64,000 nucleotides of DNA from Streptomyces griseus (GCA_945865365.1 CAMBDL010000005.1:31221-95220); one strand, 5' to 3'. Shown: positions 9,285-19,006, counted from the stretch's first letter. Notes: generated from the sequence alone by a model not told the origin. Translations and numbers: made by a program.

Positions 9285-9290
9285 TGTGCA

Positions 9291-9315
9291 AGCGTACCTG
9301 TTAAGCGTGTAGGCT
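9291..9315. promoter_or_regulatory. divergent leaderless -10 boxes for proC (-) and Cys-rich protein gene (+)
   Basis: On the minus strand TACGCT (9296-9291) lies 6 nt before the proC ATG. On the plus strand TAGGCT (9310-9315) lies 8 nt before the ATG at 9324. Neither gene has an SD. The two -10s are 13 bp apart and do not overlap. Confidence 0.45.
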
Positions 9316-9323
9316 CTGCGACT

Positions 9324-10136
9324 ATGTCGGAACTAAAGCCAGGTTTTGCACGTGATTGGGTTGAATTTACTGACCCACATAACGCAGAAGAAATATTTAA
9401 GTGCGACCTAACCTGGTTGACCTCATATTGGACCTGTATTTATGGAGATGGCTGCCAAGGTGTATTCAAGAGTCAACCTGATGCTGGTTGCTGTACCGAA
9501 GGCGCCATGTATACCGATGAAGAGGATGAAAAACGCACAGATAAAGCCGCAGCATATTTAACACCAGACATGTGGCAGTTTTATTCTGAAGCACGCCCTA
9601 AGAAACCTGGAGCAAAGCTTCGTATTTCAGAAAAAGATGAGGATGGCGAGCGCAAGACTCGGCGCGTAGAAGATGGTTGCATCTTCTTAAACCGCAAAGG
9701 CTATGAGGCTGAAGGTTTTACCGGATCATTTGGTTGCGTATTACACCACCTTGCAATTAAGGAAAATAAGCACTTCGTAGACACCAAGCCAGATGTGTGC
9801 TGGCAGTTGCCACTGCGACGCAGTTTTGAAACTCGTGAAGTTGGCGAGCGCGAATACTCCGTGACCGTTATTGGCGAATACGAGCGCTTAGTATGGGGCG
9901 ATGGTGGCGATGATTTTGATTGGTACTGCACGAGTAATACCGATGCCCATGTCGGCAAAGAGCCTGTCTATATTTCAAATAAGTATGAGCTTCAAAAACT
10001 TATGGGCGAAGGGCCTTACGCTGAGTTAGCACGCATGTGTGATCAACGTATGGCGGGAATTCGTGATGCCCAAGCGCGATCACTACCTCTCTTTGTAATC
10101 CAGCATCCAGCAACACTGGCTGCCGCTAAGCAATAA
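9324..10136 (+). CDS. conserved actinobacterial cysteine-rich protein, function unknown
   Basis: A 270-residue cytoplasmic protein. It carries cysteine clusters typical of metal-binding proteins: C27 in FKCDLTW, then WTCIYGDGCQGVF, DAGCCTEGAM, DGCIFLN, GSFGCVLHH, DVCWQLP and WYCTSNTD. The CC pair followed by later Cys and His residues recalls the YkgJ/CxxCxxCC iron- or zinc-chelating families and DUF3109-like proteins, but I cannot assign it firmly. The charged segment DEEDEKRTDKAA links the first clusters. The ATG follows TAGGCT by 8 nt. The next gene, radA, has its own promoter, so no operon is implied. Confidence 0.75.
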   Translation: MSELKPGFARDWVEFTDPHNAEEIFKCDLTWLTSYWTCIYGDGCQGVFKSQPDAGCCTEGAMYTDEEDEKRTDKAAAYLTPDMWQFYSEARPKKPGAKLRISEKDEDGERKTRRVEDGCIFLNRKGYEAEGFTGSFGCVLHHLAIKENKHFVDTKPDVCWQLPLRRSFETREVGEREYSVTVIGEYERLVWGDGGDDFDWYCTSNTDAHVGKEPVYISNKYELQKLMGEGPYAELARMCDQRMAGIRDAQARSLPLFVIQHPATLAAAKQ

Positions 10137-10150
10137 CCACTCCTTGGTTC

Positions 10151-10156
10151 TAGGCT
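10151..10156 (+). promoter_or_regulatory. -10 box TAGGCT for leaderless radA mRNA
   Basis: TAGGCT, 6 nt, ATG at 10163, in the 26-bp gap after the Cys-rich protein gene. No SD is visible. Confidence 0.5.
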
Positions 10157-10162
10157 CTACCC

Positions 10163-11530
10163 ATGGCCAAAGTCGAGAAAGATCCCTTCCGCTGCAGTGA
10201 GTGTGGATGGACATCGCAAAAATGGGTTGGTCGATGCGGTGAGTGCCAAGCCTGGGGTTGTGTTGAAGAGCTAGCAGCACCTAAAAAACTCTCTCTAGTT
10301 GCTGGGCACGTGACGCATAAAGCCACCCCTATTGGCGATGTTGATCTATCTGCAGCTCACGCTCGTCCAACAGGTGTATCTGAACTTGATCGTGTTTTAG
10401 GTGGTGGGTTAGTTCCAGGAGCAGCGATTTTATTAGCAGGCGAACCCGGAGTTGGAAAATCTACATTACTTTTATCTGTTGCAGCACAAAGTGCAGCACA
10501 AGGAATCTCCGCCCTTTACATAAGTGGTGAAGAATCTGCATCCCAGGTTCGTTTACGTGCTGAGCGAATTAAGGCGATAGATCCCGCATTATTTTTAGCC
10601 TCTGAAACCGATTTAGGCGCGGTGATTGCTCACATTGATGCCGTGAAGCCTGAGTTAGTAATTATCGATTCAATTCAAACTATCGGTAGCTCAACGGCCG
10701 ATGGATCACCTGGTGGAGTTACACAAGTACGTGAAGTCGCAGGAGCGCTTATTCGTATCTGTAAAGATCGAGATATCACTCTTTTATTAGTAGGCCATGT
10801 TACTAAAGATGGTTCAATTGCTGGTCCACGCTTACTCGAACATATAGTTGATGTGGTTCTTCAGTTTGAAGGCGAACGTCACTCACGATTACGGTTGATT
10901 CGTGCAATTAAAAACCGTTTTGGTGCATCTGATGAAGTTGGATGTTTTGATTTAAGTGATGTTGGAATTGAATCTGTACTCGATCCAACTGGACTCTTTA
11001 CTTCTCGCCATACTGAACCGGTTCCTGGTACATGCGTCACGGTCACACTTGAAGGCCGACGCCCATTACTTGCTGAGATTCAAGCGCTAGTAAGTCAAGG
11101 GCGGGAAAATGACTTTGGAAATGTGCGAAGAGTTGTATCAGGATTAGATTCGGCTCGAACATCTATGACTTTAGCTGTACTAGAACTTCGGGCACATGTT
11201 CGTATTGGTGGGCGCGATGTATATGCGGCAACCGTGGGTGGAATGAAAATGTCGGAGCCTGCAGCTGATTTAGCCCTCGCCTTGGCGGTCGCTTCGGCAG
11301 CCAAGGGCCTTGCCCTGCCACCTGATTTAGTTGCAGTAGGTGAAGTTGGTTTAGCTGGTGAAATCCGAAAAGTGAGCGGAGTTAATCGCCGCCTGCAAGA
11401 GGCCTACCGCTTAGGTTTTAAACGCGCCCTTGTCCCAACTGGGTCAGAGACAACCATCGCAGGTATGGAGATAGTAGAAGTTTCTCGCCTTGATCAAGCG
11501 CTCTCACGGGTAAAAATAACTGGCGAATGA
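10163..11530 (+). CDS. radA: DNA repair protein RadA (Sms)
   Basis: A 455-residue branch-migration ATPase acting in recombination and repair. The N-terminal zinc finger has C11, C14, C25 and C28 (CSECGWTSQKWVGRCGEC). Walker A GEPGVGKS is at 93-100, Walker B is VIIDSIQT, the RadA-specific KNRFG motif follows (AIKNRFGASDEVG), and a Lon-like C-terminal domain ends the protein. Length is typical. The stop overlaps the mutY start by 4 bp (ATGA), forming a radA-mutY-GNAT operon dominated by DNA maintenance. Confidence 0.96.
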   Translation: MAKVEKDPFRCSECGWTSQKWVGRCGECQAWGCVEELAAPKKLSLVAGHVTHKATPIGDVDLSAAHARPTGVSELDRVLGGGLVPGAAILLAGEPGVGKSTLLLSVAAQSAAQGISALYISGEESASQVRLRAERIKAIDPALFLASETDLGAVIAHIDAVKPELVIIDSIQTIGSSTADGSPGGVTQVREVAGALIRICKDRDITLLLVGHVTKDGSIAGPRLLEHIVDVVLQFEGERHSRLRLIRAIKNRFGASDEVGCFDLSDVGIESVLDPTGLFTSRHTEPVPGTCVTVTLEGRRPLLAEIQALVSQGRENDFGNVRRVVSGLDSARTSMTLAVLELRAHVRIGGRDVYAATVGGMKMSEPAADLALALAVASAAKGLALPPDLVAVGEVGLAGEIRKVSGVNRRLQEAYRLGFKRALVPTGSETTIAGMEIVEVSRLDQALSRVKITGE

Positions 11531-12378
11531 ACCCGCTTGAAAAACCGATAGTTAACTGGTTTAAGAGAAATAAACGGGATTTACCATGGCGCAATACATC
11601 ACCATGGGGAGTCATGGTCAGCGAGTACATGCTGCAACAAACACCTGTAAATCGTGTTTTACCACAGTGGATTCAATGGATGGAACGTTGGCCAACTCCA
11701 TCTGATTTAGCACAAGCAACTCCGGCACAGGTAATTACTGCATGGGGCCGACTTGGTTATCCGAGGCGCGCACTGCGATTACATAGTGCTGCTCAGATTA
11801 TCGCCGAAGATTTTAATAATAAAGTTCCTAGTAATGCTAAAACTCTGCAACTACTTCCTGGAATCGGTGAATACACAGCTGCAGCCATTGCAGCATTTGC
11901 TTTTGAGGAAGCAACCTTGGTGATGGATGTAAATATTCGGCGCTTGCTTGTACGCGTGATAGATGGTGAAGAACATCCAAAGCCCGCCCCAACAGTGAGG
12001 GAAAAGAGTTCACGTCAATCATTAATGCCAAGCAAGGATGCACATATCTGGGCGGCGGCAACTATGGAATTAGGTGCACTCGTATGTACTTCCTCTAACC
12101 CAAAGTGTGAACTCTGTCCTGTCATTTCACAATGTAATTGGCGCAAGAATGGTTATCCAAAGAGTGAACTCGTTCGGAAATCTCAAGATTGGCATGGAAC
12201 CGATCGCAAGTGTCGTGGAACAATTGTTCAAGCCTTACGCGAGAATGAATCCTTAACCGAGAATGCAATTAAGAAACTCTGGCCAGATGAGTCCCAGGTA
12301 GAAAAAGCCATTAAAACACTGCAGGACGACCAGTTAATTCAGGCTATTTCTCGCAATCGCTATAGGCTTCCACAATGA
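11527..12378 (+). CDS. mutY: A/G-specific adenine DNA glycosylase
   Basis: A 283-residue base-excision enzyme removing adenine mispaired with 8-oxoguanine. The helix-hairpin-helix motif LPGIGEYTAAAIAAF lies around 110-124, with catalytic Asp134 in VMDVNIRR and Glu33 in SEYMLQQT. A [4Fe-4S] loop has C187, C194, C197 and C203 in the C-x6-C-x2-C-x5-C spacing. The C-terminal Nudix-like 8-oxoG recognition region is short, as in other actinobacterial members. It overlaps radA and the GNAT gene by 4 bp each. Confidence 0.94.
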   Translation: MNPLEKPIVNWFKRNKRDLPWRNTSPWGVMVSEYMLQQTPVNRVLPQWIQWMERWPTPSDLAQATPAQVITAWGRLGYPRRALRLHSAAQIIAEDFNNKVPSNAKTLQLLPGIGEYTAAAIAAFAFEEATLVMDVNIRRLLVRVIDGEEHPKPAPTVREKSSRQSLMPSKDAHIWAAATMELGALVCTSSNPKCELCPVISQCNWRKNGYPKSELVRKSQDWHGTDRKCRGTIVQALRENESLTENAIKKLWPDESQVEKAIKTLQDDQLIQAISRNRYRLPQ

Positions 12379-12842
12379 TTCGTGTGGCCGTTAAAGCAGA
12401 TGCGCCGAAGATTCTGCAGTTAATTAGGGATCTAGCCTTATATGAGAAAGCCCCCCTTGAGGCTGTGGCAACCTTAGAACAGATTGAGCAAACAATCTTT
12501 TCGAATCAGCCGAGCGCGTTTGCCCACGTCGCAGAGGTTGATGGAGAGGTTGTTGGAATCTCCATCTGGTTCCTCAATTACTCAACCTGGCTTGGAAAGC
12601 CAGGAATTTATCTAGAGGATCTCTATGTTGACCCTTTGCACCGCGGCAAAGGTTTAGGTCTGGCACTATTAAAAGAGCTCGCCTCTATATGTAGTGAGCG
12701 CGGATATGAGCGATTGCAGTGGTGGGTATTGGATTGGAATGAAGCCTCGATTGAGTTCTATAAATCCTTAGGCGCAGTTGCCATGGATGAATGGACCGTC
12801 TATCGAGTTACCGGAGAAGCGTTAAGAAAACTAGGCTCCTAA
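12375..12842 (+). CDS. GNAT family N-acetyltransferase (diamine acetyltransferase-like)
   Basis: A 155-residue acetyl-CoA-dependent acetyltransferase. The acetyl-CoA binding motif A reads LYVDPLHRGKGLGLALLKELA (R/Q-x-x-G-x-G/A), followed by WWVLDWNEASIEFYKSLGA. The layout, including IYLEDLYV and the FYKSLGA end, resembles spermidine/spermine and thialysine acetyltransferases, but the substrate is not determined. The start ATG overlaps the mutY stop (ATGA), so it is the last gene of the radA-mutY unit. It is convergent with clpC, 1 bp apart, with no terminator visible. Confidence 0.88.
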   Translation: MIRVAVKADAPKILQLIRDLALYEKAPLEAVATLEQIEQTIFSNQPSAFAHVAEVDGEVVGISIWFLNYSTWLGKPGIYLEDLYVDPLHRGKGLGLALLKELASICSERGYERLQWWVLDWNEASIEFYKSLGAVAMDEWTVYRVTGEALRKLGS

Positions 12843-12843
12843 C

Positions 12844-15345
12844 TTAGGCTGTTGGTGCCTCAGCTAAATCCTCTGGGCTATCAGGGGTTTCAACTTTGGA
12901 AGCACCCTTGAAAGTGAACACTGCGTCAGCGCCTTCACCTTCGGCATCGACAACAACGATTTCGCCAGCCTTGAGCTCACCAAACAAAATTCTTTCAGAG
13001 AGCGCATCTTCGATCTCACGTTGAATAGTGCGGCGAAGTGGTCGTGCGCCAAGAAGAGGATCGTAACCACGAGCAGCGAGTAAGTCTTTAGCTGCAGGAG
13101 TTAATTCGATTCCCATATCTTTTGCTTGCAAGCGATCATCTAGGTTCTTGATCATTAAATCAACGATCTGAACAATCTGATCCTTAGTTAACTGGTGGAA
13201 GACGATTACGTCATCGATACGGTTCAGGAACTCAGGACGGAAATGCGTCTTAAGTTCATCATTTACCTTGCCCTTCATTCGATCATAATTTGTCTGTTCA
13301 TCATCGCTATTTGCAAAACCAAGACCTAGGCTCTTTGAAATATCTCGAGTTCCAAGGTTGGTAGTCATAATGATGACCGTATTTTTAAAGTCAACGGTGC
13401 GGCCTTGTGAATCTGTTAGGCGACCATCTTCTAAGACCTGCAGAAGTGAGTTAAAGATATCTGGGTGTGCCTTTTCGATCTCATCGAAGAGAACTACCGA
13501 GAAAGGGCGACGACGAACTTTTTCAGTTAACTGTCCACCTTCGTCGTAACCGACGTAGCCTGGAGGTGCACCAAATAAACGTGATGCTGTGTGGCGCTCT
13601 GAGTATTCAGACATATCGAGTTGAATCAAAGCATCTTGATCACCGAATAAGAACGATGCCAAGGTACGTGAGAGTTCGGTCTTACCAACACCTGATGGCC
13701 CGGCAAAGATAAATGATCCACCAGGACGTCGTGGATCTTTAAGACCTGCTCGTGTACGGCGAATCGCTTGCGACAACGCCTTAATTGCTTGATCTTGACC
13801 GATGACACGATTATGTAGTTCATCTTCCATGCGAAGTAGGCGTGCCGTCTCTTCCTCGGTTAACTTAAATACTGGAATTCCAGTTGAAATAGATAGAACT
13901 TGTGCGATCAACTCTTCATCGACCTCAGTGACCTTGTCTAAATCAGTTGCTTTCCAGTTCTTTTCAGCTTCATGCTTTTCAGCGATTAAGGTTTTTTCTT
14001 TATCACGAAGCGATGCCGCTTTTTCAAAGTCCTGACCATCGATAGCCGACTCTTTTTCCTTGCGCGCATCGGCGATTTTTTCATCAAATGCACGGAGTTC
14101 AGCAGGCGCGGTCATGCGCTTGATTCGAAGGCGTGAGCCAGCCTCATCAATAAGATCAATCGCTTTGTCTGGCAAGAATCGATCAGAGACATATCGATCA
14201 GCTAAATTTGCTGCTGCCGCCAATGCGCCATCAGTAATCGATACACGGTGATGTGTTTCGTAGCGATCGCGCAAACCTTTTAGAATTTCAATTGTGTGTG
14301 CAACTGATGGCTCTTTCACTTGAATCGGTTGGAAGCGGCGCTCAAGGGCAGCATCTTTTTCAACATGCTTGCGGTATTCATCCAGAGTTGTTGCACCGAT
14401 TGTCTGGAGCTCACCACGTGCCAACATAGGCTTTAAAATACTGGCCGCATCGATTGCGCCTTCTGCTGCGCCTGCGCCAACAAGGGTGTGAATCTCATCG
14501 ATAAAGAGAATGATGTCACCTCGAGTTTTAATCTCTTTCAAGACCTTCTTCAAACGCTCTTCGAAATCTCCACGGTAACGGCTTCCGGCAACAAGTGCCC
14601 CTAAGTCAAGTGAGTACAGCTGCTTATCTTTCAAAGTCTCAGGAACATCATTCTTATAAATCGCTTGTGCAAGACCCTCGACAACGGCTGTTTTACCTAC
14701 ACCTGGTTCACCAATTAACACTGGGTTATTCTTAGTACGGCGAGAAAGTACTTGCATCACACGTTCGATTTCATTCTCGCGACCGATAACAGGATCTAAC
14801 TTTCCTTCACGTGCAGCTTGCGTAAGGTTTCTTCCAAATTGATCAAGGACTAATGATGTTGCAGGCGTTCCTTCTGCAGGTCCACCTTGTGCGACGGCCT
14901 CTTTACCTTGATAACCTGATAAAAGTTGAATAACTTGTTGCCGAACTCGATTTAAATCTGCACCGAGTTTTACAAGCACCTGTGCGGCAACGCCTTCACC
15001 TTCACGGATTAAGCCGAGCAAAATATGTTCAGTACCAATGTAGTTGTGACCTAGTTGCAAGGCTTCACGTAAGGAGAGCTCCAGAACTTTTTTAGCACGA
15101 GGGGTAAATGGGATATGACCGCTCGGGGCTTGCTGTCCTTGTCCGATGATCTCTTCCACTTGGGCGCGAACACCTTCGAGTGAGATTCCAAGTGATTCCA
15201 ACGCTTTAGCTGCGACGCCTTCGCCCTCATGAATTAGACCCAGCAGAATGTGCTCGGTACCGATGTAGTTGTGATTGAGCATGCGAGCCTCTTCTTGGGC
15301 CAGCACAACAACACGGCGGGCTCGGTCGGTAAAGCGCTCAAACAT
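12844..15345 (-). CDS. clpC: ATP-dependent Clp protease ATP-binding subunit ClpC
   Basis: An 833-residue AAA+ unfoldase that feeds ClpP. Two N-terminal Clp repeats ([30 protein letters not shown] twice), a first ATPase with [13 protein letters not shown] and [11 protein letters not shown], a UVR-like coiled middle domain, and a second ATPase with [15 protein letters not shown] are visible. The start at 15345 is chosen over an in-frame ATG nine codons upstream because it gives the family N-terminus and has GGAGT 6 nt before it. The gene has its own promoter (TAGGCT at 15375-15380). In mycobacteria lsr2 lies between lysS and clpC; here an ArgA-like acetyltransferase does. Confidence 0.96.
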   Translation of the reverse strand: MFERFTDRARRVVVLAQEEARMLNHNYIGTEHILLGLIHEGEGVAAKALESLGISLEGVRAQVEEIIGQGQQAPSGHIPFTPRAKKVLELSLREALQLGHNYIGTEHILLGLIREGEGVAAQVLVKLGADLNRVRQQVIQLLSGYQGKEAVAQGGPAEGTPATSLVLDQFGRNLTQAAREGKLDPVIGRENEIERVMQVLSRRTKNNPVLIGEPGVGKTAVVEGLAQAIYKNDVPETLKDKQLYSLDLGALVAGSRYRGDFEERLKKVLKEIKTRGDIILFIDEIHTLVGAGAAEGAIDAASILKPMLARGELQTIGATTLDEYRKHVEKDAALERRFQPIQVKEPSVAHTIEILKGLRDRYETHHRVSITDGALAAAANLADRYVSDRFLPDKAIDLIDEAGSRLRIKRMTAPAELRAFDEKIADARKEKESAIDGQDFEKAASLRDKEKTLIAEKHEAEKNWKATDLDKVTEVDEELIAQVLSISTGIPVFKLTEEETARLLRMEDELHNRVIGQDQAIKALSQAIRRTRAGLKDPRRPGGSFIFAGPSGVGKTELSRTLASFLFGDQDALIQLDMSEYSERHTASRLFGAPPGYVGYDEGGQLTEKVRRRPFSVVLFDEIEKAHPDIFNSLLQVLEDGRLTDSQGRTVDFKNTVIIMTTNLGTRDISKSLGLGFANSDDEQTNYDRMKGKVNDELKTHFRPEFLNRIDDVIVFHQLTKDQIVQIVDLMIKNLDDRLQAKDMGIELTPAAKDLLAARGYDPLLGARPLRRTIQREIEDALSERILFGELKAGEIVVVDAEGEGADAVFTFKGASKVETPDSPEDLAEAPTA

Positions 15346-15351
15346 GGGCTT

Positions 15352-15380
15352 ACTCCTTTTTATTCGATTCATTAAGCCTA
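15352..15380 (-). promoter_or_regulatory. clpC promoter -10 (TAGGCT) and Shine-Dalgarno
   Basis: On the minus strand TAGGCT (15380-15375) would give a start near 15368 and a leader of about 22 nt containing AAAAGGAGT (GGAGT at 15356-15352). Unlike most genes here this one has a short leader with an SD. No ClgR-type operator was identified. Confidence 0.4.
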
Positions 15381-15425
15381 ATACCTACAGGCCAAGACCC
15401 GCGCGGTGGATAGCTCGTGCCAGTT

Positions 15426-15448
15426 ACAACCCTAGAGGTAGGGGTTTT
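15426..15448. terminator. weak hairpin in the gap between the ArgA-like gene and clpC
   Basis: CCCTA (15430-15434) pairs with TAGGG (15439-15443) around a GAGG loop, and AA/TT flanks extend it past one bulged G. Four Ts follow on the plus strand but only two on the minus strand, where the lysS-argA mRNA ends. It may be a weak terminator or a chance hairpin. Confidence 0.2.
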
Positions 15449-15468
15449 ATGCCCGAAAAGCCCACTAT

Positions 15469-15963
15469 CTAGGCGAGTTTTTTCAACATTCTGGTATTTC
15501 CAAGGGTATTTGGCTTGGCTGATTCTAAATCTAAGAACTCAGCGACGCCGGCATCGTAGGAGCGCAGTAATTGGTCATAAACATCAGGATCTACTGGAGT
15601 GCCTTCGATAACGTCAAAGCCATGGCGGCCAAAGAACTCGGTTTCAAAGGTTAGGCAGAAAATTCGCTGCACTCCAATATTTTTTGCTCGAGAAATAACT
15701 GCATCAAGAATTTTATGACCAATCCCCTGACCTCGTAGCGCTTCATCTACTGCCACTGTACGAACTTCTGCTAAATCCTCCCACAGCACATGCAGTGCAC
15801 CACAGCCAATAACTTTGTCACCATCAACTGCAACCGTGAACTCCTGAACGCTTTCATACAACGTTACAGTCTCTTTAGTTAGAAGACGACCCTCTGGTGC
15901 ATACGAATCTATTAGGGCGCGAATGCCCTTAATGTCGCTCGTTCGAGCTGCACGAATCTCCAC
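15469..15963 (-). CDS. argA: amino-acid N-acetyltransferase, actinobacterial short ArgA type
   Basis: A 164-residue GNAT enzyme matching the short N-acetylglutamate synthase family of Actinobacteria (Mycobacterium Rv2747 type), which starts arginine synthesis by acetylating glutamate. Diagnostic stretches include TLYESVQEFTVA, GCGALHVLWEDLAEVRTVAV, the acetyl-CoA loop RGQGIGHKILD, and LTFETEFFGRHGFDVIEGTP with the C-terminal FLDLESAKPNTLGN. The GTG start lies 2 bp after the lysS stop, so it is co-transcribed with lysS. Confidence 0.88.
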   Translation of the reverse strand: MEIRAARTSDIKGIRALIDSYAPEGRLLTKETVTLYESVQEFTVAVDGDKVIGCGALHVLWEDLAEVRTVAVDEALRGQGIGHKILDAVISRAKNIGVQRIFCLTFETEFFGRHGFDVIEGTPVDPDVYDQLLRSYDAGVAEFLDLESAKPNTLGNTRMLKKLA

Positions 15964-15965
15964 AA

Positions 15966-17471
15966 TTAATCGCTTTCAGGTTTTACTAACGGGAATAAAA
16001 TAGTTTCGCGAATTCCAAGTCCAGTTAGTGCCATCAGCAAACGATCTACTCCCATGCCCATGCCACCTGTAGGTGGCATTGCAAACTCCATTGCGCGCAA
16101 GAAATCTTCGTCAACTTGCATCGCCTCTAAATCACCCTTGGCACCTAGTGATGATTGCTCGACTAAACGATCGCGTTGAATCACTGGATCAATTAACTCT
16201 GAGTATCCCGTTGCTAATTCAAAACCATCAACGTAGAGATCCCATTTTTCAGCAACTCCAGGAGTTTCTCGGTGTGCACGTACTAACGGAGATGTGTCAA
16301 CTGGATAACCCATAACAAAAGTAGGCGCAATTAATTGATCTTTAGCGACATGTTCAAAAATCCCCTCAGCTAACTTTCCTGTAATCCACTTAGGATCAAT
16401 TTTCATACCTAGTTTTGTGGCAATTGTTTTTAACTCATCAATATGCGTAAGCGCACTGACCTCTTGGCCGACGCCCTCTGAAATAGCGCCATAGAGTGAG
16501 ATTTCGCGCCACGTGCCGCCCAAATCTGCTTGGCGCCCATCGTGATGAGTAACAATGTGCGATCCAGCAACTGCCATTGCGGCATTTTGAACAAGGGCAC
16601 GAGTGAGCTCGGCAATTGATTTCCAATCTCCATATGCCTGATAGCTCTCGATCATTGCAAACTCAGGAGAGTGTGACGAGTCAGCGCCTTCATTACGAAA
16701 GTTTCTATTTATTTCAAAGACCCGCTCTATTCCGCCCACAACGCAGCGCTTGAGGAAAAGCTCTGGTGCGATGCGCAAAAACAGCTCCATGTCATAAGCG
16801 TTAGAAAAAGATTTGAATGGGCGGGCGGTTGCGCCGCCATGCATAACTTGCAACATTGGGGTTTCGACTTCAATGAAATCTGCCTTGGTGAATGTGTCAC
16901 GCAGAGATGTCATAACCGCTGGACGCAAGCGTGCATTAGAACGGGCTTCGGGGCGAACTATTAAGTCCACATAGCGCATTCGCACACGAGTTTCTTCAGA
17001 CATTGGTTTGTGATCATTAGGTAACGGGCGAAGTGATTTTGAAGCTAACTTCCAAGAGTTAGCAAGAATTGAGAGCTCTCCGCGCTTTGATGTAATTATC
17101 TCACCAGTTACCGAAACGATGTCACCTAAATCAATATCGGATTTCCACGAATCAATAGATTCTTGCCCAATTTTATCTAAGGAAAACATCGCTTGAAGTT
17201 CGGTTCCATCGCCCTCACGCAAAGTTGCAAAACAAAGTTTTCCTGTATCACGCTTAAATATTATGCGGCCAGTCAAACTTTCAGTAACGCCGGTTGCAAC
17301 ATCAATCTCTAAGCCCGCGTGCTCGGTGCGAACCTCCTTTAATGTCTTGGTTCGAGGCACTGAAACTGGATACGGCTCCACTCCAGCGCTAATGAGCGCA
17401 GCGCGCTTTTCACGGCGAATCCGTAACTGTTCTGGCAGCTCGTCTTCGGTTGGCAGGTTTTCAGTGCTCAT
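15966..17471 (-). CDS. lysS: lysine--tRNA ligase (class II)
   Basis: A 501-residue class II synthetase charging tRNA-Lys. The OB-fold anticodon domain occupies about residues 60-160 (GRIIFKRDTGKLCFATLREG). Motif 1 is VETPMLQVMHGGA, motif 2 is FEINRNFRNEGADSSHSPEF, and motif 3 is GGMGMGVDRLLMAL near the C-terminus. Length is typical. TAGACT (17487-17482) stands 10 nt before the ATG in the 21-bp gap after coaX, so lysS may have its own promoter in addition to read-through from the folate-pantothenate block. Confidence 0.97.
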   Translation of the reverse strand: MSTENLPTEDELPEQLRIRREKRAALISAGVEPYPVSVPRTKTLKEVRTEHAGLEIDVATGVTESLTGRIIFKRDTGKLCFATLREGDGTELQAMFSLDKIGQESIDSWKSDIDLGDIVSVTGEIITSKRGELSILANSWKLASKSLRPLPNDHKPMSEETRVRMRYVDLIVRPEARSNARLRPAVMTSLRDTFTKADFIEVETPMLQVMHGGATARPFKSFSNAYDMELFLRIAPELFLKRCVVGGIERVFEINRNFRNEGADSSHSPEFAMIESYQAYGDWKSIAELTRALVQNAAMAVAGSHIVTHHDGRQADLGGTWREISLYGAISEGVGQEVSALTHIDELKTIATKLGMKIDPKWITGKLAEGIFEHVAKDQLIAPTFVMGYPVDTSPLVRAHRETPGVAEKWDLYVDGFELATGYSELIDPVIQRDRLVEQSSLGAKGDLEAMQVDEDFLRAMEFAMPPTGGMGMGVDRLLMALTGLGIRETILFPLVKPESD

Positions 17472-17492
17472 AATGAAAGCAAGTCTAGCGAC

Positions 17493-18257
17493 TCAAGCAT
17501 TTCGTTCGTGAATTAAGCGAAGGCCAATCAAGGTTAAGTCTGGCTCATGCTTATCAATAGTTTCAGAGACTCCGATTATTAATGGCGCTAATCCGCCTGT
17601 GGCGATGACTGTTGGCTTGCCTGAATATGATTCGGCTAATTCTGCAGTGATTCGATCAACTAATCCATCGACTTGGCCGGCAAAACCATAGATTGTGCCT
17701 GATTGCAAAGCTTCAACAGTATTTTTACCGATGACATTTTTTGGTCTGACAAGTTCAACTTTACGAAGTTGGGCAGCGCGTGCAGCTAGCGCATCCACTG
17801 AGATTTCTATACCTGGAGCAAGTGCGCCACCTAAAAACTCGCCTTTAGGTGAGACAACATCTAAATTAGTAGAGGTCCCAAAATCCACAACGATTGATGG
17901 GCCACCAAATAATGTGTGTGCTGCAAGCGTATTAACGATGCGATCGGCGCCAATCTCCTTTGGATTATCGACTAGCAAAGGCACCCCCGTCTTGATACCA
18001 GGTTCAACAATGGTTGTTCGCACATCGGCAAAATAATCTGCAATCATGTTGCGCAGCTCCCGCAGAGTTGCAGGTACGGTAGAACAAATCGATAGTCCAG
18101 TAACTGTGTAGTCCTCAACTAAAGAGCGATACTGCAGCCACAATTCATCGGCAGTACTTCGTGGGTCGGTTTTAACACGCCACGATCGTATAAGTTCTTC
18201 ACCATCAAAAATACCTAATACAGTATTTGTATTACCCACATCAATTGTTAGCAGCAT
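17493..18257 (-). CDS. coaX: type III pantothenate kinase
   Basis: A 254-residue CoaX enzyme phosphorylating pantothenate, the first step of CoA synthesis. The ASKHA phosphate motif LTIDVGNTNTVLGIF is at the N-terminus, with KEIGADRIVNTLAA, VDFGTSTNLDVVS and GGALAPGIEIS in order. Its start shares one base with the panC stop (TAATG), so panC and coaX are translationally coupled. In mycobacteria panD sits between these two genes; here it is absent from the junction. Confidence 0.95.
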   Translation of the reverse strand: MLLTIDVGNTNTVLGIFDGEELIRSWRVKTDPRSTADELWLQYRSLVEDYTVTGLSICSTVPATLRELRNMIADYFADVRTTIVEPGIKTGVPLLVDNPKEIGADRIVNTLAAHTLFGGPSIVVDFGTSTNLDVVSPKGEFLGGALAPGIEISVDALAARAAQLRKVELVRPKNVIGKNTVEALQSGTIYGFAGQVDGLVDRITAELAESYSGKPTVIATGGLAPLIIGVSETIDKHEPDLTLIGLRLIHERNA

Positions 18258-19006
18258 TAGGCACCCATTCGCATGTTATCTATTAGTCGCACGCCATCTA
18301 TCCAGCCAGCGATAATCGCACGTTTATTTTTTGTCATTTCAGTTGCTTCAGTAAAATCATCTTCATCCACAATCACTGCATAATCGCATGTGAAGGCCGA
18401 ATCAGTTGCAACTGTGGTCGAGATTATCTCCTGCGCAATTGCCACAGTTGGGGCTAATCGAGCTGCAGCCATTGCGCGATAAATGACATTTGCACTGACA
18501 CGGCCTTCAACCGTCAAGCGAACATTGCGCGATGACAGTGCAAGGCCATCGAATTCGCGAACCGTAGGTACGCCGATGATTTCTACCGACGTCTTCATTG
18601 CTCGTATAATCTGGAGTTGTTGGAAATCTTTCTCACCAAAAATAGCTGCATCGGGTTTTACGATCTCGAATAATCTATTTACGACTGTAACGACACCATC
18701 GAAATGTCCCGGTCTAGATGCACCTTCAAATACATCTCCCAGCACTCCCGCAAATCCTTGTGAAATCTCTCCGGGATAAATCTCTTCATAATCAGGCATC
18801 CAAATCTCGGTTGCACCGGCCAATGTAGCTAGCTGAATATCCCGCTCTGGCGAGCGTGGATATTTCACTGCATCATCTTCGTTTTCAAATTGAAGTGGAT
18901 TAACAAAGATGCTTACAACAACTTCTTTGCTCATTGAACGCGCACGCTTAATCAACGCTTGGTGGCCCTTATGTAAGGCACCCATCGTTGGCACTAATAC
19001 GCTCAT
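18257..19006 (-). CDS. panC: pantothenate synthetase (pantoate--beta-alanine ligase)
   Basis: A 249-residue enzyme of the nucleotidyltransferase fold joining pantoate and beta-alanine with ATP. The HIGH-like motif is TMGALHKGHQALI (residues 7-19), followed by SIFVNPLQF, the FGEKDFQQLQII loop and the KMSKS-like LALSSRNVRL. It is slightly short compared with the 280-300 residues common in the family. ATG 19006 is preceded by GGAG with 5-nt spacing. It lies 42 bp after folK on the same strand. Confidence 0.94.
   Translation of the reverse strand: MSVLVPTMGALHKGHQALIKRARSMSKEVVVSIFVNPLQFENEDDAVKYPRSPERDIQLATLAGATEIWMPDYEEIYPGEISQGFAGVLGDVFEGASRPGHFDGVVTVVNRLFEIVKPDAAIFGEKDFQQLQIIRAMKTSVEIIGVPTVREFDGLALSSRNVRLTVEGRVSANVIYRAMAAARLAPTVAIAQEIISTTVATDSAFTCDYAVIVDEDDFTEATEMTKNKRAIIAGWIDGVRLIDNMRMGA

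Noticed and set aside
15426..15448. Hairpin as a confident terminator of the lysS-argA unit
   Set aside because: T-run is on the wrong strand and the stem is short; kept only as a low-confidence feature.
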